The notes below the pieces were generated by a model, which was not told where the DNA came from, searched no databases, and saw only the letters and a list, made by a program, of their open reading frames with translations. DNA of 64,000 nt from CAZGNZ01 sp964527215 (lineage in GTDB: Bacteria > Fidelibacterota > Marinisomatia > SCGC-AAA003-L08 > JACNLC01): the NCBI GenBank assembly GCA_964527215.1, contig CAZGNZ010000002.1:62001-126000 (forward strand), in the 5' to 3' direction. Positions 8,280 through 16,801 of this stretch are shown here, one piece after another (position 1 is the stretch's first letter; each line of letters begins with the position of its first letter). The position numbers and the translations under genes were made by a program.

Positions 8280-9350
8280 ATGGACAGCAGGCAGTACCGC
8301 AATAAACGGATACTGGTGACAGGTCATACCGGATTCAAGGGCGGATGGCTGTCTTACTGGCTGCAGACTGCCGGGGCGGAAGTGACCGGTATCGCACTGC
8401 CGCCGAAAACAGATCTGGATTTTTTCAAGGCGGTGGGACTCGAAAGCAGGCTGGACAGCCGAATTGCCGATATCCGGAATCTTCCAGACTGCCGCAGAAT
8501 TATCCGTGATGCCGACCCTGAACTAATTTTTCATCTGGCCGCGCAGCCCATTGTTCTGGAATCCTACAAGGTCCCGGTTGAGACTTTGCACACAAATATC
8601 ATCGGTACGGCAAATATACTGGAAGCGGCAAGAGATCTCAGACAGCTCAAGGGAATAATCGTCATCACCAGCGATAAATGTTATCACAACAACGAATGGG
8701 TGTATGCCTATCGAGAAAATGACCGTCTGGGCGGCAAAGATCCGTATAGTGCCAGCAAGGCCTGCGCAGAAATTGTTTCTCAGTCGTACAGCCATGCATT
8801 TTTTGAAAAAGAGCACATCCCGGTAGCGACTGTTCGAGCCGGAAATGTCATTGGCGGGGGAGACTGGCAGGATCATCGCCTGATTCCGGATTTTATGCGC
8901 TGTATTCGAAACAGTGAAGTGATAAATATTCGCAACCCGGAGGCGGTTCGCCCCTGGCAGCATGTTCTTGAACCTTTGGCCGGTTACCTGATGCTGGGAG
9001 AAAAATTCCTCCAGGGCAATTTGGAATTCAGCGGTGCCTGGAATTTCGGTCCCGGGGCAAGCTCATCACTGAGAGTGATTGATCTGGCTGAGAAGATTGT
9101 CAGGAAAACTCCCGGGGTCAGGTACAAAGTCAGCTGTCACAGTCAGACATTGCAGGAAGCCAATCTGCTGCTGCTTGAAAGCAAAAAGGCGGAACGACTG
9201 CTGAACTGGAAGACCGGACTGGATATTGACAGGACCCTGGATTATACCTTTGACTGGTATTTCAGTCAGATGAACGGGGAAAACACCGCATCAGTCACCA
9301 GCAGGCAGATTGAACAATATACCGGATTGATAAACGGCGATGAAGGCTGA
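8280..9350 (+). CDS. rfbG: CDP-glucose 4,6-dehydratase
   Basis: It oxidises and dehydrates CDP-glucose to CDP-4-keto-6-deoxy-D-glucose with bound NAD. The N-terminal motif VTGHTGFKGGWLSYWL is characteristic of this subfamily, SDKCYHNNEW and GGGDWQDHRLIPDF are also typical, and the catalytic YxxxK is YSASK. I chose ATG 8280 because GGAG lies nine bases upstream and the protein then starts close to the nucleotide-binding strand; GTG 8244 and ATG 8265 are in frame but would add residues. It overlaps the next gene by 11 bases. The product is the branch point for the deoxygenase, ThDP and possible amino-sugar routes here. Confidence 0.94.
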   Translation: MDSRQYRNKRILVTGHTGFKGGWLSYWLQTAGAEVTGIALPPKTDLDFFKAVGLESRLDSRIADIRNLPDCRRIIRDADPELIFHLAAQPIVLESYKVPVETLHTNIIGTANILEAARDLRQLKGIIVITSDKCYHNNEWVYAYRENDRLGGKDPYSASKACAEIVSQSYSHAFFEKEHIPVATVRAGNVIGGGDWQDHRLIPDFMRCIRNSEVINIRNPEAVRPWQHVLEPLAGYLMLGEKFLQGNLEFSGAWNFGPGASSSLRVIDLAEKIVRKTPGVRYKVSCHSQTLQEANLLLLESKKAERLLNWKTGLDIDRTLDYTFDWYFSQMNGENTASVTSRQIEQYTGLINGDEG

Positions 9351-10662
9351 TCCGGAAAAAATCAAAGCACAGATATTCAAACTGGTGTCTGACTACAGTC
9401 ACGCAGTGCACGGTCCGTCTGAGTTTAGGCCCGGGACAGATCCGGTCAGAGTGTCTGGACGAGTATTTGACGACAGTGAAATCATTCATCTGGTTGATTC
9501 AGCTCTGGAATTCTGGCTGACGGCCGGCCGGTTCACGGCTGAGTTTGAGTCTCGGCTGGCAGAGTTTCTGGATGTCAGGTGGGCGGGACTGGTAAATTCG
9601 GGATCTTCGGCAAACCTGCTTGCCGTGTCAGCCCTGACTTCTCCGCTGTTGGGCGACCGGCGGTTAAAGCAGGGGGATGAGGTGATCACTGCAGCCTGCG
9701 GATTTCCCACCACAGTGAATCCCATTATCCAAAACCAGTGTATTCCGGTTTTTATTGACGTCAACCTTCCTGATTACAATTTGGATATCGACCAGCTGCG
9801 CAGTGCGGTGGGTGAGAAAACCCGGGCGATATTCGCCGCTCATACATTGGGAAATCCATTCGACCTGGATTCGGTACGGACCCTGGCTGAAGAATTTGAT
9901 CTGTGGCTTCTTGAAGACTGCTGCGATGCCCTCGGTTCTCGTTACCGAAGCCAGCACACAGGGTCATTCGGTGATATTTCCACATTCAGCTTTTATCCGG
10001 CTCATCATATGACCATGGGAGAAGGCGGAGCAGTTGCTGCACGTGATCCCCTGATTATCAAAATCCTTAAGTCTTTTCGGGACTGGGGCAGAGACTGCTG
10101 GTGCGAAACCGGTCACGACAATACATGCAGGAAACGATTTGATCAGCATTTCCCGCCCCTACCGGCCGGGTATGATCACAAGTATGTTTATTCCCACTGC
10201 GGATATAATTTCAAAGCAACGGATATGCAGGCAGCCGTAGGAACCGCTCAATTCGAGAAACTGCCGAATTTCATTCAAATACGGAAGAGGAATTACGGTT
10301 ATCTGCGCCGGAAACTGGAATCACTGGAAGAATGGCTGATTCTTCCTGAATCGCTTCCCGGCGCTGAGCCTGCCTGGTTCGGATTTCCAGTTACTCTTCG
10401 GGATGGATGCGGTGTTTCCAGAAATGAATGTATTCGGTTTTTAAACAGCAAGAAGATTCATACCCGCCTTTTGTTTGGCGGCAACCTAACAAAACAGCCA
10501 TATCTGAAAACCCAGAATTACCGTGTTTCAGGTGTTTTGAAAAATACTGACAAAATCATGAACGATACTTTCTGGCTTGGGGTGTACCCGGGTCTGACGG
10601 AAGATCACCTTCAATATGCTGCTGACACACTCGCGCATTTTTTCAACCGGAAATGCGGCTGA
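9340..10662 (+). CDS. rfbH: CDP-4-keto-6-deoxyglucose 3-dehydrase (E1/RfbH type)
   Basis: A pyridoxamine-phosphate, iron-sulfur enzyme of the aminotransferase fold that removes the C3 hydroxyl of CDP-4-keto-6-deoxyglucose. Diagnostic features are present. The PLP-lysine position is histidine (FSFYPAHHMTMGEGG, His222/223), as in E1. The cysteine set for the Fe-S cluster includes DCWCETGHDNTC (Cys253, 255, 263) and Cys194/195. At 440 residues it matches RfbH/DdhC and is longer than ColD. No RfbI/E3-type reductase, its usual electron donor, is in the window, so the partner must be encoded elsewhere. Confidence 0.94.
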   Translation: MKADPEKIKAQIFKLVSDYSHAVHGPSEFRPGTDPVRVSGRVFDDSEIIHLVDSALEFWLTAGRFTAEFESRLAEFLDVRWAGLVNSGSSANLLAVSALTSPLLGDRRLKQGDEVITAACGFPTTVNPIIQNQCIPVFIDVNLPDYNLDIDQLRSAVGEKTRAIFAAHTLGNPFDLDSVRTLAEEFDLWLLEDCCDALGSRYRSQHTGSFGDISTFSFYPAHHMTMGEGGAVAARDPLIIKILKSFRDWGRDCWCETGHDNTCRKRFDQHFPPLPAGYDHKYVYSHCGYNFKATDMQAAVGTAQFEKLPNFIQIRKRNYGYLRRKLESLEEWLILPESLPGAEPAWFGFPVTLRDGCGVSRNECIRFLNSKKIHTRLLFGGNLTKQPYLKTQNYRVSGVLKNTDKIMNDTFWLGVYPGLTEDHLQYAADTLAHFFNRKCG

Positions 10663-10706
10663 ATTGAGAGAGAACTGCCGAAAGCTGTGCAGCGGGAACG
10701 ATTATT

Positions 10707-10726
10707 CTTTCGGGAAAACCCGAAAG
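10707..10726. repeat. Intergenic hairpin between the 3-dehydrase and NeuB-like genes
   Basis: CTTTCGGG, an AAAA loop and CCCGAAAG form a perfect eight-base-pair stem 44 bases after the 3-dehydrase stop. No T-run follows. It may stabilise an RNA end or pause transcription. Confidence 0.4.
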
Positions 10727-10757
10727 CTTACCAGAAATGAAGCAAAGGGGGCGTAAC

Positions 10758-12263
10758 ATGAGCGGTTTTTTTACCCGTCCGTTATTTATTTTCGAAATGG
10801 CAAACAATCATATGGGAGATGTGGATCACGGAATAAAAATGATTCGTGAATTCGGGACGATCTCCAAAAGATTCCCTTTTCGGTTTGCATTCAAATTCCA
10901 GCTTCGAACCATCCCTGATTTTATTCACCCGGATTATCGGGACCGTCTGGACATAAAATATGTCAAGCGGTTTACCGAGACCGCGCTGAGCAAAGCGGAT
11001 TTCGCACTGCTTCAGCAGGAGGTAAAAAATTGGGGTCTGCTGGCCATCTGTACCCCGTTTGATGAACAGGCTGTCAGGGATGTGGATGAAATGGGTTTTG
11101 ATGTCATCAAAATCGCGAGCTGCTCGTTTACGGACTGGCCTCTTCTTGAACAAATTTCCCTGACTGCCCGGCCTGTGATTGCCTCCACCGCCGGTTCGGT
11201 ATTGTCAGAGATTGACAATGTCGTCAGCTTTTTCGCACATCGCAGCCGGGACCTTGCCGTCATGCACTGTGTTGGTGAGTACCCCACTCGAAACGACAAC
11301 CTTCAGCTGAATCAGATTGATCTGCTAAAAGCCCGCTACCTGGATACTGCTGTGGGATTTTCCACGCACGAGGAACCGGATAATCTGCAGTCGATTCGGC
11401 TGGCAGTGGCCAAGGGGGCGATGGTTTTTGAGAAACATGTTGCCGTTGTGACACCGGAATATCCCAGAAATGCCTACTCATCCACACCTGAGGAAATTGC
11501 CGGCTGGCTGCAGGCGGCTGAAGAGGCATTTGAAATGTGCGGTGTTTCCGGAGAGCGTCATTCCTTCAGCGAAAAAGAACAGGCCGATTTGCGGCAGTTC
11601 AAGCGGGGTGCTTTCCTGAAAAATGATATCAAAAAGGGTGAAAGCATCACATCGGAGGATTGCTACTACGCCTTTCCAAACCAGACGGGTCAGCTGCTGG
11701 CGAATAACATGTCCAAGTATATTCTGTACAATGCGGCTGTTGATATTGAGAAGGACTGCCCGCTTCTGGAAAATGAGGTAACCATAGAAAATATCCGCGA
11801 AAAAATCCTGGATATTGTTATGGATGTAAATCATTTTGTTAAAGCGGCCAATCTGCCTGTTCCGGGCAAGGCGGAACTGGAAATTTCTCATCACTACGGA
11901 CTGGAAAATTTCAAGGAGTTCGGAAGCACAATGATCACGGTGATCAATCGTGACTACTGTAAAAAGTATATCATATCTCTGGCAGGTCAGAAACATCCGG
12001 AACAGTATCATCTCATCAAGGAAGAAACGTTTATTATCCTGTTAGGTGAATACAGCGTTACGTTGGACGGGGAAACAGCCATTTACAATCCGGGAGACGT
12101 GATCACCATCAAGCCCGGGTTCCGGCATGCTTTTGAAACCAAAACGGGAGGGATCATGGAGGAAATCTCCACCACCCACATTTCAGATGATTCCTACTAT
12201 ACCGATGACTCAATCTCGAAAAATAAAAAACGCAAGACCCTGTTGTCATATTGGCTTCAATGA
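10758..12263 (+). CDS. NeuB-like nonulosonate synthase with SAF and C-terminal cupin domains
   Basis: NeuB enzymes condense phosphoenolpyruvate with a six-carbon amino sugar to make sialic-acid-like nonulosonates. The TIM barrel (about residues 5-270 of 501) has FEMANNHMGDVDHG at the start, KIASCSFTDWPLLE and EKHVAVVTPEYPRNAYSSTP. An SAF/antifreeze-like segment follows (KRGAFLKNDIKKGESITSEDC). The last ~110 residues form a cupin with HLIKEETFIILLGEYSVTL and NPGDVITIKPGFRHAF. Start ATG 10758 is preceded by AAGGGGG; the in-frame ATG at 10737 lacks this. Its stop overlaps the next start. No CMP-sugar synthetase is in the window, so the product and activation step are uncertain. Confidence 0.85.
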   Translation: MSGFFTRPLFIFEMANNHMGDVDHGIKMIREFGTISKRFPFRFAFKFQLRTIPDFIHPDYRDRLDIKYVKRFTETALSKADFALLQQEVKNWGLLAICTPFDEQAVRDVDEMGFDVIKIASCSFTDWPLLEQISLTARPVIASTAGSVLSEIDNVVSFFAHRSRDLAVMHCVGEYPTRNDNLQLNQIDLLKARYLDTAVGFSTHEEPDNLQSIRLAVAKGAMVFEKHVAVVTPEYPRNAYSSTPEEIAGWLQAAEEAFEMCGVSGERHSFSEKEQADLRQFKRGAFLKNDIKKGESITSEDCYYAFPNQTGQLLANNMSKYILYNAAVDIEKDCPLLENEVTIENIREKILDIVMDVNHFVKAANLPVPGKAELEISHHYGLENFKEFGSTMITVINRDYCKKYIISLAGQKHPEQYHLIKEETFIILLGEYSVTLDGETAIYNPGDVITIKPGFRHAFETKTGGIMEEISTTHISDDSYYTDDSISKNKKRKTLLSYWLQ

Positions 12264-12862
12264 GCAGAAAACCGCTTATCGTTTGGGATCTGGATGATGT
12301 TCTGCTGCCGTTCACGGAGTGGTGGTTTGCCGATTATTGCCGGATGGAAAAACCAGACTGTTCTCTTGAGTATGCCGGACTGACTGAAAATCCTCCTCAT
12401 CGAGTGCTGGGGATTTCGATTGGAACATTTTTACGCAGTATTGACCGGTTCCGAATATCGGACGCTGCTGCAGAGATTCCGCCGCATCCGGAAGTATATG
12501 ACTGGTTTGCCGGCAGCGGCGATCGCTTTCGTCATTTTATTCTCACCGCTCGGCCGGCAGATATGGTGGAACCGGCTCGACGCTGGTCGAATCGAAACCT
12601 GGGAAAGTGGATTGAAGGATTTGATTTTGTCCCGGTCAGGGCACCTGGGCAAACGACGATAAACCATTTCCCGTCAAAGGTCCGCTACATTCGGGAAAAT
12701 TTGCCGGACTGCGTGTGTTTTATTGATGATAATGAAAAAACGGTGGAGGAGGTCAGCAGACTGTCCGGAATTCAGGCACTGCTGTTTCCTCAGCCCTGGA
12801 ATTCGGCCGGACGGAACTGCGTTTCGCCGGGAAAGCTGATGTCGGGAATATCTCATGATTAA
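12260..12862 (+). CDS. HAD-like phosphatase-fold protein
   Basis: The roughly 200-residue protein begins with VWDLDDVLLPF, the DxD motif of the haloacid-dehalogenase superfamily. ILTARP supplies the second motif and CFIDDNEKTVEEV the acidic motif IV. It has no large cap. ATG 12260 overlaps the stop of the NeuB-like gene, and its end overlaps the ThDP enzyme start by eight bases, so all three are probably coupled. A sugar-phosphate phosphatase serving the NeuB-like enzyme is plausible, since nonulosonate phosphate intermediates need dephosphorylation in some pathways; this is inference. Confidence 0.7.
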   Translation: MSRKPLIVWDLDDVLLPFTEWWFADYCRMEKPDCSLEYAGLTENPPHRVLGISIGTFLRSIDRFRISDAAAEIPPHPEVYDWFAGSGDRFRHFILTARPADMVEPARRWSNRNLGKWIEGFDFVPVRAPGQTTINHFPSKVRYIRENLPDCVCFIDDNEKTVEEVSRLSGIQALLFPQPWNSAGRNCVSPGKLMSGISHD

Positions 12863-14654
12863 GGTTTCTGATTTTGTTTTTGATTTTGTCGCCAAAACCG
12901 GTGTGCGGGATGTCTTCCTGCTTCCCGGCGGCGGGTGCATGCATCTGGTGGATTCGCTGGGCAGGCATCCTGATTTGACGTATCACGCCATGCTCCATGA
13001 ACAGGCAGCTGTGATTGCAGCCGATGCATTCAGCCAGTACACCAATCATCTGGGAGTGGCTCTGGTTACAACGGGGCCGGGCGGGACGAATGCTCTGACA
13101 GGTGTTGCCGGTTCCTGGCTCGATTCAATACCGCTTCTGGTCATTTCCGGACAGGTTAAACGGCAGGATATCACCGGCCTCAAGGGGGTGAGACAGCTGG
13201 GTTTCCAGGAACTGGATATCGTGTCGATGGCCCGCCCTGTCACAAAGCATGCCGTGACGGTTATGGATCCCCACAGGATTGCCTATGAAATGGAAAAAGC
13301 GGTCCATCTTGCTACAACCGGCCGGAAAGGACCGGTATGGATTGATATCCCGCTGGATGTGCAGGGCATGAAAATTCGAACGCCTGACCTGATCCATTTT
13401 GAACCGGAGAAACCGGATGCGGGTGTCAGTCCTTCAGTGGAAAACAAGCTGAAGAATTTGCTGACTTCAGCAGACCGGCCGATAATTCTGGCCGGAAACG
13501 GGATTCGTCATGCCGGAGCGGCAGACCGGTTTCAGGAGGTGATTCGTGAAGCACCTATCCCGGTCCTGACAACCTGGAAAGCCGCAGATTTTCTGGATGA
13601 GGAAGATTCAAGATATGCAGGTCGGCCGGGTTCAATCGGTCAGCGCGGAGCAAACTTTGCTCTGCAGAATTCGGATTTACTGATTGCGATTGGAGCCAGA
13701 CTGGATTTTGGGCAGATCGGGTATGAAGGGCATCTGGCTGCCCGAAGCGCCAAGAAAATAATTGTTGATATAGATGAAGCGGAAATTCGAAAGTTGAAAT
13801 TTAAAATAGATTTGCCCGTCACTGCCGATGCCGCTGCTTTTATCGAATCACTGCTGATCTGTATGCGCTCGGTTTCTGATACTTCCCGCTGGAACGACTG
13901 GCTGGAGCGCTGCAAACAATGGCATAATCGTTACAAGCCCATCCCTGAGGGGATTTCGGATTTTCCCGGTTATATGGATGAATACCGCTTTTTCGAGGAA
14001 CTCAGTCGCCGGCTGACGTCCGGGGATGTCATTGTACCGGGCAGTTCCGGGGCGTGCAGCGAAGTCACCATGCAGGCACTCAAAGTCAAACTCGGTCAGC
14101 GTATTTTTAATACGCAGGGGCTGGGACCCATGGGATTCGGTCTGCCGGCGGCTATTGGCGCCAGCATCGCAAGCAGAGGGAAGCGGGTGGTATCAGTGGA
14201 TGGCGACGGCGGATTTTTTATGAATATTCAGGAACTGGCAACCATTCGCCGCCTGAATCTGCCGGTAAAATTGTTTGTCCTGAACAATAATGGATACGGC
14301 TCCATACGCGTCACACAGAATAATTATTTTCATGGCCGGCATGTCGCAAGTACGCCCGACAGCGGCTTAAGTCTGCCCGACATTCGGAAAACCGCGGAGG
14401 GATTCGGGATACAGGCATTTACCATTGAGCGCAACAGTGAGATATCGTCTGGAATCAGAAATGTGCTGGAAACCCCCGGGCCGGCAATATGCGAACTGAA
14501 AATTTCTCCTGAGCAGGCAACAAAACCCAGAGTAAGTTCGCGGCAGCGGAGTGACGGCAGCTTTGTCTCCATGCCGCTGGAAGATCTGGCCCCGTTTCTG
14601 TCAAGAGATGAATTCAGACAGAACATGATCGTGCCAACGGTCGATGAGGAATGA
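12855..14654 (+). CDS. ThDP-dependent enzyme, acetolactate-synthase fold (copy 1; possible YerE-like)
   Basis: The 599-residue protein has the three-domain layout of the acetolactate synthase/pyruvate decarboxylase superfamily. The catalytic glutamate is in LHEQAAVIAADAFS near residue 50, the central domain has ILAGNGIRHAG, and the C-terminal ThDP-binding motif runs from GDGGFFMNIQE to NNNGYGSI. In Yersinia pseudotuberculosis the ThDP flavoenzyme YerE adds a two-carbon unit from pyruvate to CDP-3,6-dideoxy-4-keto-glucose, made by homologues of the three genes just upstream. That makes a YerE-like role attractive here, but ordinary acetolactate synthase or another carboligase is not excluded. 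A second, divergent copy is at 22732. Confidence 0.85.
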   Translation: MIKVSDFVFDFVAKTGVRDVFLLPGGGCMHLVDSLGRHPDLTYHAMLHEQAAVIAADAFSQYTNHLGVALVTTGPGGTNALTGVAGSWLDSIPLLVISGQVKRQDITGLKGVRQLGFQELDIVSMARPVTKHAVTVMDPHRIAYEMEKAVHLATTGRKGPVWIDIPLDVQGMKIRTPDLIHFEPEKPDAGVSPSVENKLKNLLTSADRPIILAGNGIRHAGAADRFQEVIREAPIPVLTTWKAADFLDEEDSRYAGRPGSIGQRGANFALQNSDLLIAIGARLDFGQIGYEGHLAARSAKKIIVDIDEAEIRKLKFKIDLPVTADAAAFIESLLICMRSVSDTSRWNDWLERCKQWHNRYKPIPEGISDFPGYMDEYRFFEELSRRLTSGDVIVPGSSGACSEVTMQALKVKLGQRIFNTQGLGPMGFGLPAAIGASIASRGKRVVSVDGDGGFFMNIQELATIRRLNLPVKLFVLNNNGYGSIRVTQNNYFHGRHVASTPDSGLSLPDIRKTAEGFGIQAFTIERNSEISSGIRNVLETPGPAICELKISPEQATKPRVSSRQRSDGSFVSMPLEDLAPFLSRDEFRQNMIVPTVDEE

Positions 14655-15166
14655 TCAGATTGGATATACAGACCGCCATTCAGGAAATTGAACACTCTGC
14701 AGCAGATCCGAGAACAGGTCTGCCGAATGAGGTGTTTCGTCTTGTCAGCCGACTGGTCCCAATGGTAAATGTGGATCTGCTGATACAGGATGAACTTCAC
14801 CGGACACTGCTGAGCTGGCGGGATGATGAATTCGCAGGCAGGGGATGGCATGTTCCGGGAGGAATTATACGGTACAAAGAGACCGCTGCTGAGCGGATTC
14901 GACAGGTGATGGAGACTGAGATCGGAATGATCCTGGAATGCGAGCCTGCTCCTGCTGCCGTCAATGATGTCATCGTACAGCATGAAACACGCGGACATTT
15001 CATCTCACTGTTGTATCGATGCCGGGCGGACAGCCGTTTCATTCCGGAGAACAGGGGAGTGACCAGAAATACGCCAGGTTATCTGGAATGGCATAAAACA
15101 TGTCCGGACAATTTGGTGGAAGTTCATGAGATGTACCGGCAGATTATCACTGAGGTAAAGGTGTAA
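14651..15166 (+). CDS. Nudix hydrolase, GDP-mannose mannosyl hydrolase-like
   Basis: The 171-residue protein has FRLVSRLVPMVNVDLLIQD near the start and a Nudix region GGIIRYKETAAERIRQVMET (about residues 75-95). The canonical REUXEE of the box is altered (Q-V-M-E-T-E), as is also seen in Gmm-type GDP-mannose mannosyl hydrolases. GWHVPGG is conserved. Such proteins hydrolyse nucleotide sugars and occur in polysaccharide loci, possibly to remove unwanted sugar nucleotides. It overlaps the ThDP gene by four bases (ATGA), and the next gene starts two bases after its stop. The substrate could be a CDP-sugar in this setting; that is inference. Confidence 0.8.
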   Translation: MIRLDIQTAIQEIEHSAADPRTGLPNEVFRLVSRLVPMVNVDLLIQDELHRTLLSWRDDEFAGRGWHVPGGIIRYKETAAERIRQVMETEIGMILECEPAPAAVNDVIVQHETRGHFISLLYRCRADSRFIPENRGVTRNTPGYLEWHKTCPDNLVEVHEMYRQIITEVKV

Positions 15167-15168
15167 GC

Positions 15169-15594
15169 ATGTCAGAATCTTCGATAATCAGGATGATAGA
15201 TTTACCAAAAATTCACGACCACAGGGGGAATATCTCCTTAGTGGAAGGGGGAGAACATATCCCGTTTGAAGTTGGCAGAGCATATTGGATTTACGATGTT
15301 CCCGGAGGAGAGGTAAGAGGGGCTCATGCCTTCAAGGATGTGGAAGAATTCATAGTTGCCCTATCGGGAAGTTTTGATGTAGTCCTGGATGACGGACAAA
15401 AAAGCCGCACCTATTCCTTGAACCGCAGCTACTACGGTTTGTATGTCCCGAAAATGACATGGCGGACACTGGGAAATTTCTCCACAAATTCGCTTTGTCT
15501 GATACTTGCATCAAGGCCATTTGACCTGAAATCATACATTGTGGATTATGATGAATTTAAAAACAGTTTCAAAACCCTGGCCGGACATGATTGA
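15169..15594 (+). CDS. FdtA/QdtA-like sugar 3,4-ketoisomerase family cupin (copy 1)
   Basis: A 141-residue single-domain cupin of the WxcM-like/FdtA family, which interconverts 4-keto and 3-keto 6-deoxy nucleotide sugars. IYDVPGGEVRGAHAFKDVEE matches the family, as do SGSFDVVLDDG and YYGLYVPKMTWRTL. In the second copy and in typical relatives the motif is HAH; here it is HAF, so one of the two active-site-region histidines is phenylalanine. This copy may be altered in specificity or serve as a partner subunit. It overlaps copy 2 by eight bases. Confidence 0.85.
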   Translation: MSESSIIRMIDLPKIHDHRGNISLVEGGEHIPFEVGRAYWIYDVPGGEVRGAHAFKDVEEFIVALSGSFDVVLDDGQKSRTYSLNRSYYGLYVPKMTWRTLGNFSTNSLCLILASRPFDLKSYIVDYDEFKNSFKTLAGHD

Positions 15595-16042
15595 CAACAC
15601 GGTCTTTGACTGTCAGATCCTCAGGCTGCCCAAGAACCATAAATATGCCGGAAATTTAACGGCTGTAAACAATATGGCGGATATTCCATTCAGGATTCAA
15701 AGGATTTATTATCTGTATGATATTCCCAGCGGAGCAGAGCGCGGGGGACATGCGCACCGCGAACTGGTTCAGCTTATTGTTGCGGCAAGCGGTTCCTACA
15801 GTGTGGTTCTGAAGGATGGAAAGAACCAGAAGGTGGTTTCATTGAACCGCCCCGACTACGGCCTCCTGATTGTACCGGGAGTCTGGCGCGATCTGATAGA
15901 GTTTTCATCCGGTGCAATATGCCTTGTACTGGCATCGGAGAAATATGACGAAACGGACTATTTTCGCGATTTTGAAGAGTATCAAAGATTGAAAACCGGA
16001 GCACGACCCGCTGGCAATGCAGAAATTAGGATTGAACAATGA
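15587..16042 (+). CDS. FdtA/QdtA-like sugar 3,4-ketoisomerase (copy 2)
   Basis: A 151-residue paralogue of the preceding cupin with the full RGGHAHRELVQLIVAASGSY motif and YGLLIVPGVWRDLIEFSSGA. Start ATG 15587 overlaps the previous stop; the longer upstream frame is only overlap with copy 1. It would make a 3-keto sugar nucleotide for the FdtB-like aminotransferase at 25948. The usual dTDP-glucose enzymes are absent from the window while CDP-4-keto-6-deoxyglucose enzymes are present, so the substrate may be CDP-linked. Its stop overlaps the next start (ATGA). Confidence 0.87.
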   Translation: MIDNTVFDCQILRLPKNHKYAGNLTAVNNMADIPFRIQRIYYLYDIPSGAERGGHAHRELVQLIVAASGSYSVVLKDGKNQKVVSLNRPDYGLLIVPGVWRDLIEFSSGAICLVLASEKYDETDYFRDFEEYQRLKTGARPAGNAEIRIEQ

Positions 16043-16740
16043 AAAAAAACCTGAAAACGTCATATACTGACTTCTACCGGAAAAATAATCCAGCCTTCAC
16101 TTTCCCACCGGAATGGGTGGTGCGAACGTTCCTTGGGAATTATCCAGATCTAAGATTGGATAAAACCCGCTTTGCCGGTTCTGATATATTAGATATGGGT
16201 TTCGGAGACGGTCGCTGTTTTCCCCTGCTCCACAAGCTTGGATTTAATCTGCACGGGGTGGAACTGACTGAAGAAATTCTTTCCCTTTGCCGCACAAGGA
16301 TGGATTCCCTTGGTATTGACGTAACCCTGAAAACTGGCAGCAATGTCAATATACCGTACGAGAACAGCAGATTTGATTTTCTGCTTTCATCCAGTTCCTG
16401 CTACTATGTAGATGATGGTACCGCTTTTAAGAATAATCTGACTGAATACTGCCGGGTGCTGAAACCGGGAGGATACTTCATTGCGGCAATGCCCAGCGGA
16501 CGTTCTTTTGTCTTTCAGGGCGCCGATGAACTGGGTGATGGACTGTGCCGGATTGTACAGGATCCGTACAATGTAAGAAACGGATACACGATGAAAAAAT
16601 TCAATTCGCATCAGGAAATAAAAAAGGAATTTCAAACGCTGTTCGACGAATTTTCATTCGGCTTGTGCAATGATGATTACTATGGCTGTCATGTTGAGCT
16701 GTTCTTGACGGTCTGCAGAAAAAAAACGGTTTCAGTCTGA
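16039..16740 (+). CDS. Class I SAM-dependent methyltransferase
   Basis: The 233-residue protein has SAM motif I as ILDMGFGDGRCFPLLHKLG (about residues 50-68), an acidic residue after the second strand (HGVELTEEI) and a CRVLKPGGYFIAAMP loop typical of Methyltransf_11-like enzymes. It overlaps the upstream ketoisomerase by four bases. O- or N-methylation of a sugar in the assembled or precursor glycan is the likely role; the substrate cannot be read from the sequence. Confidence 0.8.
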   Translation: MKKNLKTSYTDFYRKNNPAFTFPPEWVVRTFLGNYPDLRLDKTRFAGSDILDMGFGDGRCFPLLHKLGFNLHGVELTEEILSLCRTRMDSLGIDVTLKTGSNVNIPYENSRFDFLLSSSSCYYVDDGTAFKNNLTEYCRVLKPGGYFIAAMPSGRSFVFQGADELGDGLCRIVQDPYNVRNGYTMKKFNSHQEIKKEFQTLFDEFSFGLCNDDYYGCHVELFLTVCRKKTVSV

Positions 16741-16801
16741 CAATGAAATCCGGATTTATATGCGCTCTCGGCGAATTGGGTGACTCGGTACGGAGGAATC
16801 G

